Shown piece by piece: positions 52,623-60,846 of a stretch of DNA of 64,000 nucleotides (the stretch's first letter is position 1; each line of letters begins with the position of its first letter). This stretch comes from Puniceicoccaceae bacterium (GTDB lineage Bacteria; Verrucomicrobiota; Verrucomicrobiia; Opitutales; JAFGAQ01), in the NCBI GenBank assembly GCA_028285755.1, contig JANQOQ010000014.1, positions 62,001-126,000 on the forward strand. The letters run 5' to 3'. The notes beneath the pieces are model-generated. The model saw only the letters and a program-made list of their open reading frames with translations. It was not told the DNA's origin and did no database searches. The position numbers and the translations under genes are program-made.

Positions 52623-52800
52623 TGGGTCAGAAGATATGGAAATTAAAAAATTTTGGGGTAATTATCGGTAATTCTCAGCCCCCCATCCTCGAGGCGACGT
52701 GCCAGGCGGCGCTGCATAAAATTACTGAGTCGAGTATTGGGCATACACTCCCCAGTATTTTATTAGCTAACCAGACATCTCGCTCTCGCCGAAGTCTTTT
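52583..52800 (+). repeat. TWJ-33
   Basis: P1 AAAAGGCTTCGG / CCGAAGTCTTTT (private pair), P2 GGATGGGGGGCTG / CAGCCCCCCATCC, P3 GTGCCAGG / CCAGACAT. Its 5' arms are codons of the small terminase gene. Confidence 0.92.
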
Positions 52801-52877
52801 CTTTGTGGTTCTAACGGAGCTTCTGAGGTTTTCTCCGACCGGTCGGGACAGCCATGCTAGGGTAATCGCTGTACTCG

Positions 52878-53153
52878 TTAGCTGATGGCGTGTTCCAGGA
52901 TGTGGGCGTGGCCGTCTTCGGTGAGGGCGTAGTGGTAGCGGCCGGCGTTGAGGGGGATGGGCGTAGCGGTGATCAGGCCGTGCGTGAGCAGGAGGTTGAG
53001 CTGGTGCTGGAGGCTGCGGGGTTTGAGCGCGGCGAGGTGCGGGTGGATGGCCAAGGTGCTGAGGAGGGTGTCGTCCCGCATGGCGAGGGGGGCCGAGCGC
53101 TTGAGGAGGCGCAGGAGTTCGCGGCGGAGGAGTTCGCGTTGGTCTTCAGTCAT
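52878..53153 (-). CDS. Small winged-helix-like protein
   Basis: 91 aa. LLRRELLRLLKRSAP ... LKPRSLQHQLNLLLTHGLITATPIPLNAGRYHYALTEDGHAHI fits a winged-helix fold: recognition helix, then a wing of two strands. It may be a phage regulator, or a DNA-binding partner of the adjacent terminase. Start 8 nt from TWJ-34. Confidence 0.6.
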   Translation of the reverse strand: MTEDQRELLRRELLRLLKRSAPLAMRDDTLLSTLAIHPHLAALKPRSLQHQLNLLLTHGLITATPIPLNAGRYHYALTEDGHAHILEHAIS

Positions 53154-53160
53154 TTTATTT

Positions 53161-53377
53161 GAAAGCCTCGGACGGATGAGGCGGTTGGTTTTATAAATAG
53201 TGGTTTAGATTTACTTAATTAAATGATTTCTATTGCTGATCTAGGTTTTCTGAACCGCCTCATCCTTTAAGCCAGAGACCGCAGTGCGCTTCGGACTCGA
53301 ATTTTAGTTACGCATAATTATGCGCGCCCTCATTCTCGCCTTGCAAGCAGCGGTTCTGATCTTAACCGACGCCTTCA
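53161..53377 (+). repeat. TWJ-34
   Basis: P1 GAAAGCCTCGG.. / ACCGACGCCTTC (imperfect), P2 GGATGAGGCGGTT / AACCGCCTCATCC, P3 GACCGCAG / CAGCGGTT, apex ACGCATAATTATGCG. Confidence 0.9.
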
Positions 53378-53849
53378 ATATTTACGGTGCTGGGACGGAT
53401 GGGATGGTTAATTTTAGTTAGAAGTTTTAAAAACTGAGGGTTTAGCAGACCTTGCTTCTCAGCCTACCCCCTCACTCAAAAAGATGAATGAGCGGGTGAG
53501 TCAGTCCAACTTACTTGAATAATTTAAAACCGGGGCTCCGGATCTCGGGGTGAGGCTTCGTTATCAATGGATCCTTGAGATTAGCGCTGGGCTAATAAAC
53601 CCATATCGCGGGCGGGGTATAGATAGGTTGGATGGATAATAACGAAGCCCCTTAGCTTATATTCGAGATATTGGAGGTGGGTTCTATATACATAGACGGG
53701 ATAGAAAGAGTTTTGTTCAAAATAAATACGATAAAATAAATAAAAATCGGGATAAACAGGATTTTTACAAATTCTGCGTGGATTCGGACTTATTTAGCCG
53801 CAGATGAACACAGATTATTCTATTTTTTTGACGGTGGGTATATAGGGTT
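53378..53849. other. Gene-free stretch with a long hairpin
   Basis: No gene is seen. It holds element debris (GGGACGGATGGGATGG, CAGACCTTGCTTCTC), a CTCACTC/GAGCGGGTGAG hairpin near 53470, and a larger inverted repeat: GGCTTCGTTAT at 53560 with ATAACGAAGCC at 53637. The right end has widespread short repeat words (GGGATAAACAGGATT, GCCGCAGATGAACACAGATT). Confidence 0.6.
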
Positions 53850-54053
53850 AGCATGAGTGCTAGAAGCGTTGGCTGTAAGGAAATGCAAAGGAGTTCTGTA
53901 TGCAAAATGACTGCAGCCATTTACCGCAACACACTGCGCTTGTAGCCTCAAGGATGGATGGCAGAATCCTGTTTTTGATTTGGGATTAAGATGGGGAAGT
54001 TTGAATATTGTCACTTAAAAATCTATCCTACTATTCATCCGTTGCCTCGTTTC
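53850..54053 (-). repeat. TWJ-35, reverse orientation
   Basis: Read on the minus strand it starts at the stop of the module 2 tape-measure gene: P2 5' arm GGATGAATAG, 3' arm CTGCCATCCATCC, then P3 AAGCGCAG / CCAACGCTT with the order reversed relative to all plus copies. The apex is decayed (TTTTGCATACAGAACTCC). Confidence 0.8.
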
Positions 54054-55605
54054 AGACGCGCCACTGATGTTCGCGCATGAGGTCGAGGAAGACCTTTTTG
54101 CCCTCACGGGACTCGAGGAAGTCCTGGGTGGATTGCATGTTGTTATAGACACCTACATTTACAGGCACATTGGGGGCGGCGACATTAACTACCGGTGCGG
54201 GTATGGCCCGGGGCTCGCGATAGCTGGGCGGAGCGATGGAGATGTAGCCGGGGCGCTCCAGGCGCAGGGCCTCCAGATTGGCCGCTCCGAGGCGGCGGGT
54301 GCTCTGCGCGTCAAACACATACTCGCCGCGGTGGACGATGCCCGCGGGCTCACCCTGCCGCCCATGCCCCGTATAGCCGCCGCTCTCAAAACTTCCGAAT
54401 GCGGCAATACCGCCCAATATGGCTGCCGTGGCTACAATGGCCGCCGATCCGTAGGAGGCGGTGGCGGCTGCCCATGCACCGGGTAGCCATTCGGCAAACG
54501 ACTTTGCAGCACTTGCGGCGCTCAGCGCCAGGGATTTGGCGGCCATTACCTTGTCGATCGCAAACATGGCGGCCTTGGTGACGACGTATTCGGCGACCGT
54601 CTTTGCAAAGGCGTCGACCATGTTGTTCTGAAAGCCCGACCAGATGGCATTGAGGGAATCGCCCCAGGCGTTGGAGCCATCAAGCAGTGCCTTGATTTCA
54701 TTCTGCAGGGAGGTAACGGTAGGGGTCAGTTTGGTTCCAAAATTGTTGACCAGATTATCCTCGAGGTTATTCCAGCTTTTCGTGGTTTCGGTGATCTTGG
54801 CATCCAGCTTGTCGAGGAAGTCGGTATCTGTCTTTTCAGGCGGGAGAATTCCCGGGGCCTGTGGCTCGCCTTGCTTGTGACGGCTTGCGATACCAGTGGT
54901 ACCCGGTGGTGTTACCTCAGCTTGTTTGACGATGTCGGGCGCGTATTTGAGCAGGATTTGCTCGATGGCCCGGGCGAGCTGCTCCGCTTCGGGATCGGTG
55001 GTATCGGAGGAGCTGTCATCAAGGGATTGGTCTTCGTTTGATTGATCAGCTCCATCATTGCGAAGCTGTGAATTTACGCCCATTGATTTACTCAAGATTT
55101 CGATACTTCTCTCCAGCCTTTGCTCCGGGGTGTCGATGGTGAGCAGCGCGCTGAGTTCATCACTGAGGGGTGAGAGTGTTTTCAGGCTATTTTTATCGAT
55201 CATGGAGTCGATCAGGCGGACGACTTCATCCTTGTTATGGGCATTCATCAGCTGGATGCGCGTTATGATTGTAAGTAGCTCTTCGATTGTCAGGCTCGAA
55301 GCCTTGGCGAGCTGCTCCAGCAGGGCATAGAGCTGCTCTGCGTCTTTACCCACACCCGGGATTCGCTCGAGACTCTGGATATAGGCATCGCTGAGTGTGT
55401 TTCGGATCTGTTTGGCCAGATCTTCTGTGGGCAGGTTATTAAGCCGGTTTTCGAGTAGGTTCGTCAGCGTTTGATCAAGCGATTCGCGTAAACTTTTACC
55501 ACTTTCAGTGAGTAGTTTATTGATTTCTTTCTGGAAGTTTTGGGTATTCTGTAAGGAGGGGGTGACATGGATATTGAGATCCATAGAAGAATTCTTGGAG
55601 GACAT
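54052..55605 (-). CDS. Tail tape-measure protein, module 2
   Basis: 517 aa. A long helical N-terminal region (residues 1-250), hydrophobic Ala-rich segment (SYGSAAIVATAAILGGIAAFGSF), then [42 protein letters not shown] and the shared C terminus [24 protein letters not shown]. The C-terminal 100 residues match the module 1 and 3 proteins closely while the N-terminal parts differ, so each module likely interacts with a different partner through the N terminus. Confidence 0.85.
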   Translation of the reverse strand: MSSKNSSMDLNIHVTPSLQNTQNFQKEINKLLTESGKSLRESLDQTLTNLLENRLNNLPTEDLAKQIRNTLSDAYIQSLERIPGVGKDAEQLYALLEQLAKASSLTIEELLTIITRIQLMNAHNKDEVVRLIDSMIDKNSLKTLSPLSDELSALLTIDTPEQRLERSIEILSKSMGVNSQLRNDGADQSNEDQSLDDSSSDTTDPEAEQLARAIEQILLKYAPDIVKQAEVTPPGTTGIASRHKQGEPQAPGILPPEKTDTDFLDKLDAKITETTKSWNNLEDNLVNNFGTKLTPTVTSLQNEIKALLDGSNAWGDSLNAIWSGFQNNMVDAFAKTVAEYVVTKAAMFAIDKVMAAKSLALSAASAAKSFAEWLPGAWAAATASYGSAAIVATAAILGGIAAFGSFESGGYTGHGRQGEPAGIVHRGEYVFDAQSTRRLGAANLEALRLERPGYISIAPPSYREPRAIPAPVVNVAAPNVPVNVGVYNNMQSTQDFLESREGKKVFLDLMREHQWRV

Positions 55606-55646
55606 GGGAGGATGGAGAATTTAGAGGTTATAGTTAAAGGGGTTGC

Positions 55647-56189
55647 TTAAAGTTTAAAGAGGTTCGAGTTAATCGGGGTGTATTTGATGTAGAGTAAGAG
55701 CTTGTTACTCCCCTCTACTAAAGCGTTGCCAAGCAAAAGTTCGATACGCGTATTCTTACTTTGCCAAGATGTTTTGAATCTAACATGCTTGAGCAGAAGC
55801 GCCTGCCAATGGTTTTGGGGTTTGTAGAAGAATTCCATATTGGTCCAAAGATCGTCGTCTTCGAGGGGTTCGCCGTATTTTTGCCGCAGCTGTTCTTCGA
55901 GTTTCTCGCGAAAGGGAATAAAGGCCTTGGGATCATTGAGCTGGTTAAAACTGATTTGCACTTTATATAAGCCATTTTGATTAAAGGAGTAATAGATACG
56001 TCCTGTTTCATCGAGGATTTGATCATGATAAACGATCACGATATCGGATTCACCGATGAATTCCGCGGGCTCGACGGCCTTGACCTGGGCATGCGTCCAC
56101 CCCCAGTAGGCATTGCGAAAATCCGGCTCAGCCGATGCGTGAAGGATCAACCCCCAAGCGAATACCAGACTGTAAATGCAATGCTTCAT
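55647..56189 (-). CDS. Secreted LNWGM-family protein, module 2
   Basis: 180 aa with a signal peptide (MKHCIYSLVFAWGLILHASA). Mature start EPDFRNAYWGWTHAQVKAVEPAEF, with YWGW in place of NWGM, and LEEQLRQKYGEPLEDDDLW. Same slot as in modules 1 and 3: just upstream of a tape-measure gene. Confidence 0.75.
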   Translation of the reverse strand: MKHCIYSLVFAWGLILHASAEPDFRNAYWGWTHAQVKAVEPAEFIGESDIVIVYHDQILDETGRIYYSFNQNGLYKVQISFNQLNDPKAFIPFREKLEEQLRQKYGEPLEDDDLWTNMEFFYKPQNHWQALLLKHVRFKTSWQSKNTRIELLLGNALVEGSNKLLLYIKYTPINSNLFKL

Positions 56190-56398
56190 TATATGAACAC
56201 TAGTGTAGTGAATATTTAAATAGAATCAATACTATTTGGACGGTTTGGGAGGACTGAGGATTCAATTATTTGTTCTCTCACAGCGCCACGGCGGACACGA
56301 AGTAATCGAGACGATATTATCAACAAGGCAGGTAATGAAAATCTCGCATGATATATACTACGTGGTGAACTCAGTGTCGCCGTGCGAGTTATTATTAT
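56190..56398. other. Gene-free stretch with widespread repeat words
   Basis: It includes CTCTCACAGCGCCACGGCGG at about 56276, one of several words of this type in the window (also near 45023, 57173, 57241, 60497 and 60577). No gene or clear promoter is seen. Confidence 0.55.
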
Positions 56399-57141
56399 TT
56401 ACGCTTGCGGGATGCCGAGGAGGGCGGCGGCCTGGGCAAAGTCCTTGAGGTTGGTTGCGGGTTGCGTTTCATCGGCCTGATTGAGCTGGTCCATGAATTT
56501 GCTGAAGGCACGGTGGCCGGCCTTGCTCTGGGTGGCGGCGTAGGCGTGGGCCAGGGCGTTGGCCGTGGAGGCGAGCTGCTCATACTGGTTGCGTCGGTGG
56601 ATGCGCAGCATGAGCTCGACCTGGGGGAGGGTCAGTCGGTGGCGGTCGAGCTGGTGGAGGTGGCTGCCGATAAGGATTGCATATTCAGCAAGGATTTCGC
56701 CAAAGGAGCGATGAGGTCCTGCACGGTCTGGGCGACGGCCTTTTGCTGGAAGAGCATCTGGGTCTGCGCGGTCTGCTCGCGGATCCAGCGCTCGAAAGTA
56801 GGGAAATTGAGCTGTCTCCCCAGCGAGGCGATGGCCTCCTGGGAGGGCACGGTGAGCGTGGTGACCCACTCGAGCGGGCGGTCGCAATAGAGGGCGATGA
56901 GGCGGGTGCTGTGGCCGTAGGCCTTGAGGAAGGAGCCGTCGTCGTAGGCGAGCAACGGGAGCTGGCGGACGAATAGGGTCTCGGAGACTGGAGACTGGGG
57001 ACTGGAGATCGGGGACTTTGGGGCGTCTTCGGTGGGTTTCGGGAGGTAGGTAACTTCCAGATAGTCCCCGCCGAGGGCAGTCTGCTCGGGGGATGGTCCG
57101 GAGCGGCTGGGGCTCGGATCAGGTGTGGATTTGGTTTTCAT
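56399..57141 (-). CDS. Tail assembly chaperone pair G/GT with programmed -1 frameshift (module 2)
   Basis: Frame 0 runs from ATG 57141 to a stop at 56632-56634 (169 aa, ending TSTSSTATD). The -1 frame continues to 56399. At 56806-56800 the minus strand reads T TTC CCT in the frame-0 phase, a classic slippery heptamer. Switching there gives LNFP then YFRALDPRADRADPDALPA, which aligns with the uninterrupted module 1 protein (LNYLYFGFLDNPSADPLPDA), and later DRHRLTLPQVELML. So the long product is a G-T type fusion, as in lambda. It would chaperone the tape-measure protein encoded two genes downstream. Confidence 0.85.
56800..56806 (-). promoter_or_regulatory. -1 slippery site TTTCCCT (module 2)
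   Basis: Heptamer X XXY YYZ in the zero frame, codons aaT TTC CCT. The identical heptamer with the same neighbours (CTCAATTTCCCTAC) is found in module 3. Homology to the fused module 1 protein changes frame exactly here. Confidence 0.85.
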
Positions 57142-57328
57142 AGGTATGTTTTTGTAGGTGGATTTTAAGAATCTCTCACGGTGACACAGCGACACGGAAT
57201 TTTTATTTTTTAGACAGGATAAACAGGATGGATTATGACTTTCTCACAAAGGCACTAAGCCACAAAGATTTTTGTCTATTTGAGTCTTCCGAGTGTTTTG
57301 TGACTTCGTGTCTTGGTGAGAGAAAAAA

Positions 57329-58597
57329 TTATTTATTATTGGGTTTGAGTAGCTTTTCCTCTGGCTCTGGCAATGAGCGTTGGTAGCGTTCGGCGAGGTC
57401 CTGTTGGCTGAGAGGGAAGCCGTGTTTGAGGAGAAACTCATCGATCTGGAGGTCGAGCTGGGTGGTCTGCTTTTGCGGGGGTTTGAGCTGGAAGTAGGCG
57501 AGCGGCTCGGTGCCGGGGCCGTAGGTGTGCTCGAGGGCGGGGCGGGAGAGCTGGGTCTGCAGGGTCTCGGAGATGAGTGCGATGTCGTCTTCGAGGAGGA
57601 GGGTGGTCTCTTCCTGCTGGAGGGAAGCGCCGATGCCTTGGGCTTTGGAGAGGGTGGAGAGGTCGGCCCCGCGCCAGAGGGCCGCGAGGTAGCGGTCGCA
57701 GGTGTCGATGAGCGGCTGGAAGGGGAGCGTGCCGGAGGTATTGCGCTCGAGCAGGGTGATATCGTCCGAGTGTTGCATGACGGCGGCAAACTCGTTGGCC
57801 ATGCGGGAGACGGCGTGCTCCATGGCGCGCCATTCGGCGGAGTCGGGCGGGGCGGTGGTCTTGCCCAGGATGGCGGGCAGGGCAAATTTTTCGCAGAGGG
57901 CAAGCCAGTCCTGCATGGGGAGGCGCTTGAACATGTAGCAGATGGCGCTGGGGATCATGAGGGTATCCCCGGTGGTGATGAGCCATTCGCCGGGTTTGAG
58001 GGGCTCCCCGGTCTGCTGGTTGGGGTGGCGCAGGAAGCGCAGCTGCTCGGTGCTGTGCTCGAAAAACCACAAGGGGATGTGCCGCAGGGTGGCGGTGAGG
58101 CGGCCGTCTGCCCGGGGCTGCCACACGATCTCGTGCACGGCGTATTTCACACCAAGGGCATTCATCATCTGGTGGACGAGCAGGCGTGTGGAGCCGGTGA
58201 GGTGGGTATCGGTGGCGTCGGTGGCGGTGAGATGGTTGTAGAGGTACTCGAGGGTCTGCTTATGGGCGGCGGCCTGCGGGTTTTTCTGCGGGTCCTCGAC
58301 CGTGAGGATCTCCCAGCCGTAGCGTGCGGCGGCCTTTTTGCGCTTGAGGGCGACGGTCTTGAGTGTGGGGTCGCGCTCTTCGATGATGTCGAGCGTCTGT
58401 GCGACGGTGCTGTAGTGGCCGTTGCGAAACTCGTCGAGCTGCGTGGCGAGGCTCTGCGGGGTGAGGTGGCGCGTGGGGTTGAAGCGCGCGTGCTTCAGCC
58501 GGCTGGGGAAGCTCGCGGGGAGGGCGCTTGAGGTTTTGAGGGAGTCGCTTTTAGATGCCTTGGAGTTGGCGAGTTTGAGGGTGGGAAGGAGTTTCAT
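57329..58597 (-). CDS. Phage portal protein, DUF935 (Mu gp29) family
   Basis: 422 aa. TVAQTLDIIEERDPTLKTVALKRKKAAARYGWEI, then VKYAVHEIVWQPRADGRLTATLRHIPLWFFEH and NQQTGEPLKPGEWLITTGD match DUF935 portals, as does FALPAILGKTTAP..SAEWRAMEHAV. The portal forms the dodecameric DNA gate of the head. Its start is 7 nt from TWJ-36. The region 57142-57328 holds short repeat words (AGACAGGATAAACAGGATGG) and no gene. Confidence 0.9.
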   Translation of the reverse strand: MKLLPTLKLANSKASKSDSLKTSSALPASFPSRLKHARFNPTRHLTPQSLATQLDEFRNGHYSTVAQTLDIIEERDPTLKTVALKRKKAAARYGWEILTVEDPQKNPQAAAHKQTLEYLYNHLTATDATDTHLTGSTRLLVHQMMNALGVKYAVHEIVWQPRADGRLTATLRHIPLWFFEHSTEQLRFLRHPNQQTGEPLKPGEWLITTGDTLMIPSAICYMFKRLPMQDWLALCEKFALPAILGKTTAPPDSAEWRAMEHAVSRMANEFAAVMQHSDDITLLERNTSGTLPFQPLIDTCDRYLAALWRGADLSTLSKAQGIGASLQQEETTLLLEDDIALISETLQTQLSRPALEHTYGPGTEPLAYFQLKPPQKQTTQLDLQIDEFLLKHGFPLSQQDLAERYQRSLPEPEEKLLKPNNK

Positions 58598-58603
58598 GGT
58601 AGG

Positions 58604-58820
58604 AAAAGGCCTCGGGCAGATGAGGCGTTGGATATTAGTTTAGTTAAATGAATCTTTGGAAATGGATTGGGCTTGCTGAAAATATTTGGGTGATCGCAAC
58701 CCCTCATCCTTAAGGCTACAACCGCAGTGTGCTGCGGATGCGCGATGCGGTTACGTATGCTAATACGTGCCCTTTCGCTTACCTTGCAGCCAGCGGTTCT
58801 AGCACTTACCGAGACCTTTT
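58604..58820 (+). repeat. TWJ-36
   Basis: P1 AAAAGGCCTCGG / CCGAGACCTTTT, P2 GATGAGGCGTTG / CAACCCCTCATC, P3 AACCGCAG / CAGCGGTT, apex ACGTATGCTAATACG. Confidence 0.92.
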
Positions 58821-58908
58821 GTATGGGCTTCGGTAACCACCAGGAATGGCGGGCTATTGGAGTGAGGGTTAAATGGGAAAAAGACTGAAATGCGGAATTA
58901 TTACCCAT

Positions 58909-60237
58909 TCATCTGTTTCTGCTTTTTAGCAGGGTCTTGTAGGTAAAGGGGGCTTGGGTGTCGCCGGTAGCGGCGTGGATCGCGAGGGCCAGGGCGGTGG
59001 CGCGGTCGGCGTGACCCCCAGGCAGGTGCGGTGCATGGTAGCGGATGTCCCCACCGGGGGTGAGGCTGCGCTGGAGGGAGTGCAGGTCCTCACGGATCTC
59101 TTTGTGGGCGGGGATGCGGATGCGCCGTTGCTGGAAAATGTCCGCCAGCGGAGCGAAGAGCTGTTGCTTGGTTTTTTGCGTAAATTGGATGGGTGTGACG
59201 CGCGGGCCAAAGCGGGCCTGCAGGGTCTCCGCCAGCTGGGTGCCAATGCCGGTGGAGTCAATATGGGCAGAGCGGATGGGGTTGCGCGCGTGTCCGTGGG
59301 GGTGATGGGCCAGGAGGCGCTCGAGGAGATGCGTCTGCCGGTGCAGGGGGGTATCGAGCAGCGTGTGGATGGCGCGGGTTTTCAGCAGGTCCTCAGGTGT
59401 TTTCTCGAGCAACCAGAGGGCGGAAAGGTCCCGCTTGCGGGCGACGTCGTAGCCCAGATAGAGGGGCTGCGGAGTTTTGAGTGCGTCGAAGAGTTCATCT
59501 TCGGTGCAGTGGTGGGGTATCTGCGGGTCTTCACAGGTGGCGATGAGGTCGTAGGCGAGCAGAGTGCTCGTGGTATCGATAAACTCGCAGAGAAACTCCT
59601 GTTGCCACGCTTCCTCGTCGTTGAGCGCCTTGCGCAGCTCCTTGGCCTTAACGGGGAGACCATCGGCGATGGCAGTGTGGATATCGATCCGGTGCTTCGA
59701 GTAGCTGGGGTTGCCGTGCCAGAGCTCGTGAAACTTGTTGTTCTTACCATTGGGGGTGGAGGTGATGCGCAGGCGGTATTCGCCCTTGAGTGGGTTGCTG
59801 ATACTGGGGTAGATGGCGCGCCAGATCTCCTCAGGCCGCTCGTGGTAGGCAAATTCGTCGAGGATGAGGTTTGCAGAGTAACCGCGGGCGGTGTTCGGGT
59901 TTGCGGGGATGGCGAGGATACGCGAGCCGTTGGGGTATTTGATCTCGGCATTGCGCAGGAGGGCACTGGGGTGGTTACGCGCTTCGGTGTAGGTGCGGAT
60001 GGCGATCTCAAAGGCCTGCGTCCACTGGCGGGCCTTTTGCATCCACTCAAGGGCCTGGCGCTCACCCGAGGAGAGGCACACCCAGGTGGTCTGTCGGGTG
60101 AGGGCGTCGCGCACGGCCTCGACGGCGGTGGTCGTGGACTTCCCGGTCTGGCGGGCCCACATGCCGATCTTGAAGCGGGCGGGGTCGTCGAGCCAGGTAC
60201 GTTGATACGGCAGCAGCAATTCAATCGGGCTTTTCAT
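58909..60237 (-). CDS. terL: Large terminase subunit
   Basis: 442 aa. ATPase domain: Walker A ARQTGKSTT (about 28-36), Walker B ANLILDEFAYH, coupling motif ITSTPNGKNNKFHELW. Nuclease domain: YLGYDVARKRDLSALWLL, AHIDSTGIGTQLAETL and a late GGHADRATALALAI with the RNase H-fold acidic residues. It packages DNA into the head through the portal encoded next downstream. Confidence 0.92.
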   Translation of the reverse strand: MKSPIELLLPYQRTWLDDPARFKIGMWARQTGKSTTTAVEAVRDALTRQTTWVCLSSGERQALEWMQKARQWTQAFEIAIRTYTEARNHPSALLRNAEIKYPNGSRILAIPANPNTARGYSANLILDEFAYHERPEEIWRAIYPSISNPLKGEYRLRITSTPNGKNNKFHELWHGNPSYSKHRIDIHTAIADGLPVKAKELRKALNDEEAWQQEFLCEFIDTTSTLLAYDLIATCEDPQIPHHCTEDELFDALKTPQPLYLGYDVARKRDLSALWLLEKTPEDLLKTRAIHTLLDTPLHRQTHLLERLLAHHPHGHARNPIRSAHIDSTGIGTQLAETLQARFGPRVTPIQFTQKTKQQLFAPLADIFQQRRIRIPAHKEIREDLHSLQRSLTPGGDIRYHAPHLPGGHADRATALALAIHAATGDTQAPFTYKTLLKSRNR

Positions 60238-60241
60238 GGAT

Positions 60242-60460
60242 AAAACCCTCGGACGGATGAGGGATCGGAATGGGGTTAAGGTAGGGCATGGTGTTGGTTC
60301 GTTAAAAAATGCTTTGCTAATTCAAAGGGTTCTGCCGATCCCTCATCCTTGAAGCTACAACCGCAGTGTGCTACGGAATCGAATTTCAGTTACGCATGCT
60401 TATGCGCGCCTTCATTCTCCCCTTGCAAGCAGCGGTTCTAGCGCTCACCGAGCGCTTTAT
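60242..60460 (+). repeat. TWJ-37
   Basis: P2 GGATGAGGGATCGG / CCGATCCCTCATCC is a perfect 14-bp private pair. P1 is weak (ACCCTCGG.. / CACCGAGCGCT). P3 AACCGCAG / CAGCGGTT, apex ACGCATGCTTATGCG. Confidence 0.9.
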
Positions 60461-60639
60461 CTCTAGCAAAGAGCGCTAAGGTTTCCCCCAAAAACTTTCT
60501 TTGTGGCCTTAGCGGCTTCGTGTGAGGTGTAGGAGACCTGTGACTAGTGACAAGAGGACAGGAATGAATTAGCTCTCACGGCGCCCCGGCGGGCACGGAC
60601 TCGTTTTCTGGTTTAAATCTCCGGTGGGTCTGAAGAGTT
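60461..60639. other. Gene-free stretch with widespread repeat words
   Basis: It contains CTTTGTGGCCTTAGCGGCTT and CTCTCACGGCGCCCCGGCGG, members of the same dispersed low-complexity family as at 56276. No gene or promoter is recognised. Confidence 0.55.
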
Positions 60640-60846
60640 GGCATGAGAGCTAGAAACGCTGGCTATGAGGAAATGACAAGGGAGTGTATAGCCTATACAT
60701 GACCGCAGGCATTTATCGAAATATACTGCGTTTGTAGCCTCAAGGATGAATTGCAATCGGTCTTTATGAATGCTGATTTATCACAGATATATTGATTGCT
60801 TCTTAACAAATCTAGATTCTATTGCGATTCATCCGGTGCCACTCTT
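60640..60846 (-). repeat. TWJ-38, reverse orientation
   Basis: On the minus strand it starts at the stop of the module 3 tape-measure gene: P2 GGATGAATCGCAAT / ATTGCAATTCATCC, then P3 with apex ATGTATAGGCTATACACTC and AAACGCAG / CCAGCGTTT. Together with TWJ-35 it is the only copy in this orientation. Confidence 0.88.

Noticed and set aside
56399-57141. Frameshift mutation or sequencing error in the module 2 chaperone
   Set aside because: The same frame step at the same heptamer occurs in the independent module 3 copy, and the shifted sequence matches a fused paralogue from that codon on.
57380-58531. 383-codon plus-strand ORF opposite the portal gene
   Set aside because: It is antisense to a clear DUF935 portal and has the composition of a shadow frame.
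1568-60846. TWJ elements as integron attC sites
   Set aside because: Orientation bias and the gene-plus-site layout fit, but the elements have two arms inside an outer stem, lack consistent RYYYAAC/GTTRRRY core sites, are about twice as long as most attC sites, and often adjoin the 5' end of genes. No integron integrase is in the window.
1568-60846. TWJ elements as a CRISPR array
   Set aside because: The units are dispersed, about 220 bp long and vary in all stems; there are no short identical repeats with regular spacers, and no cas genes.
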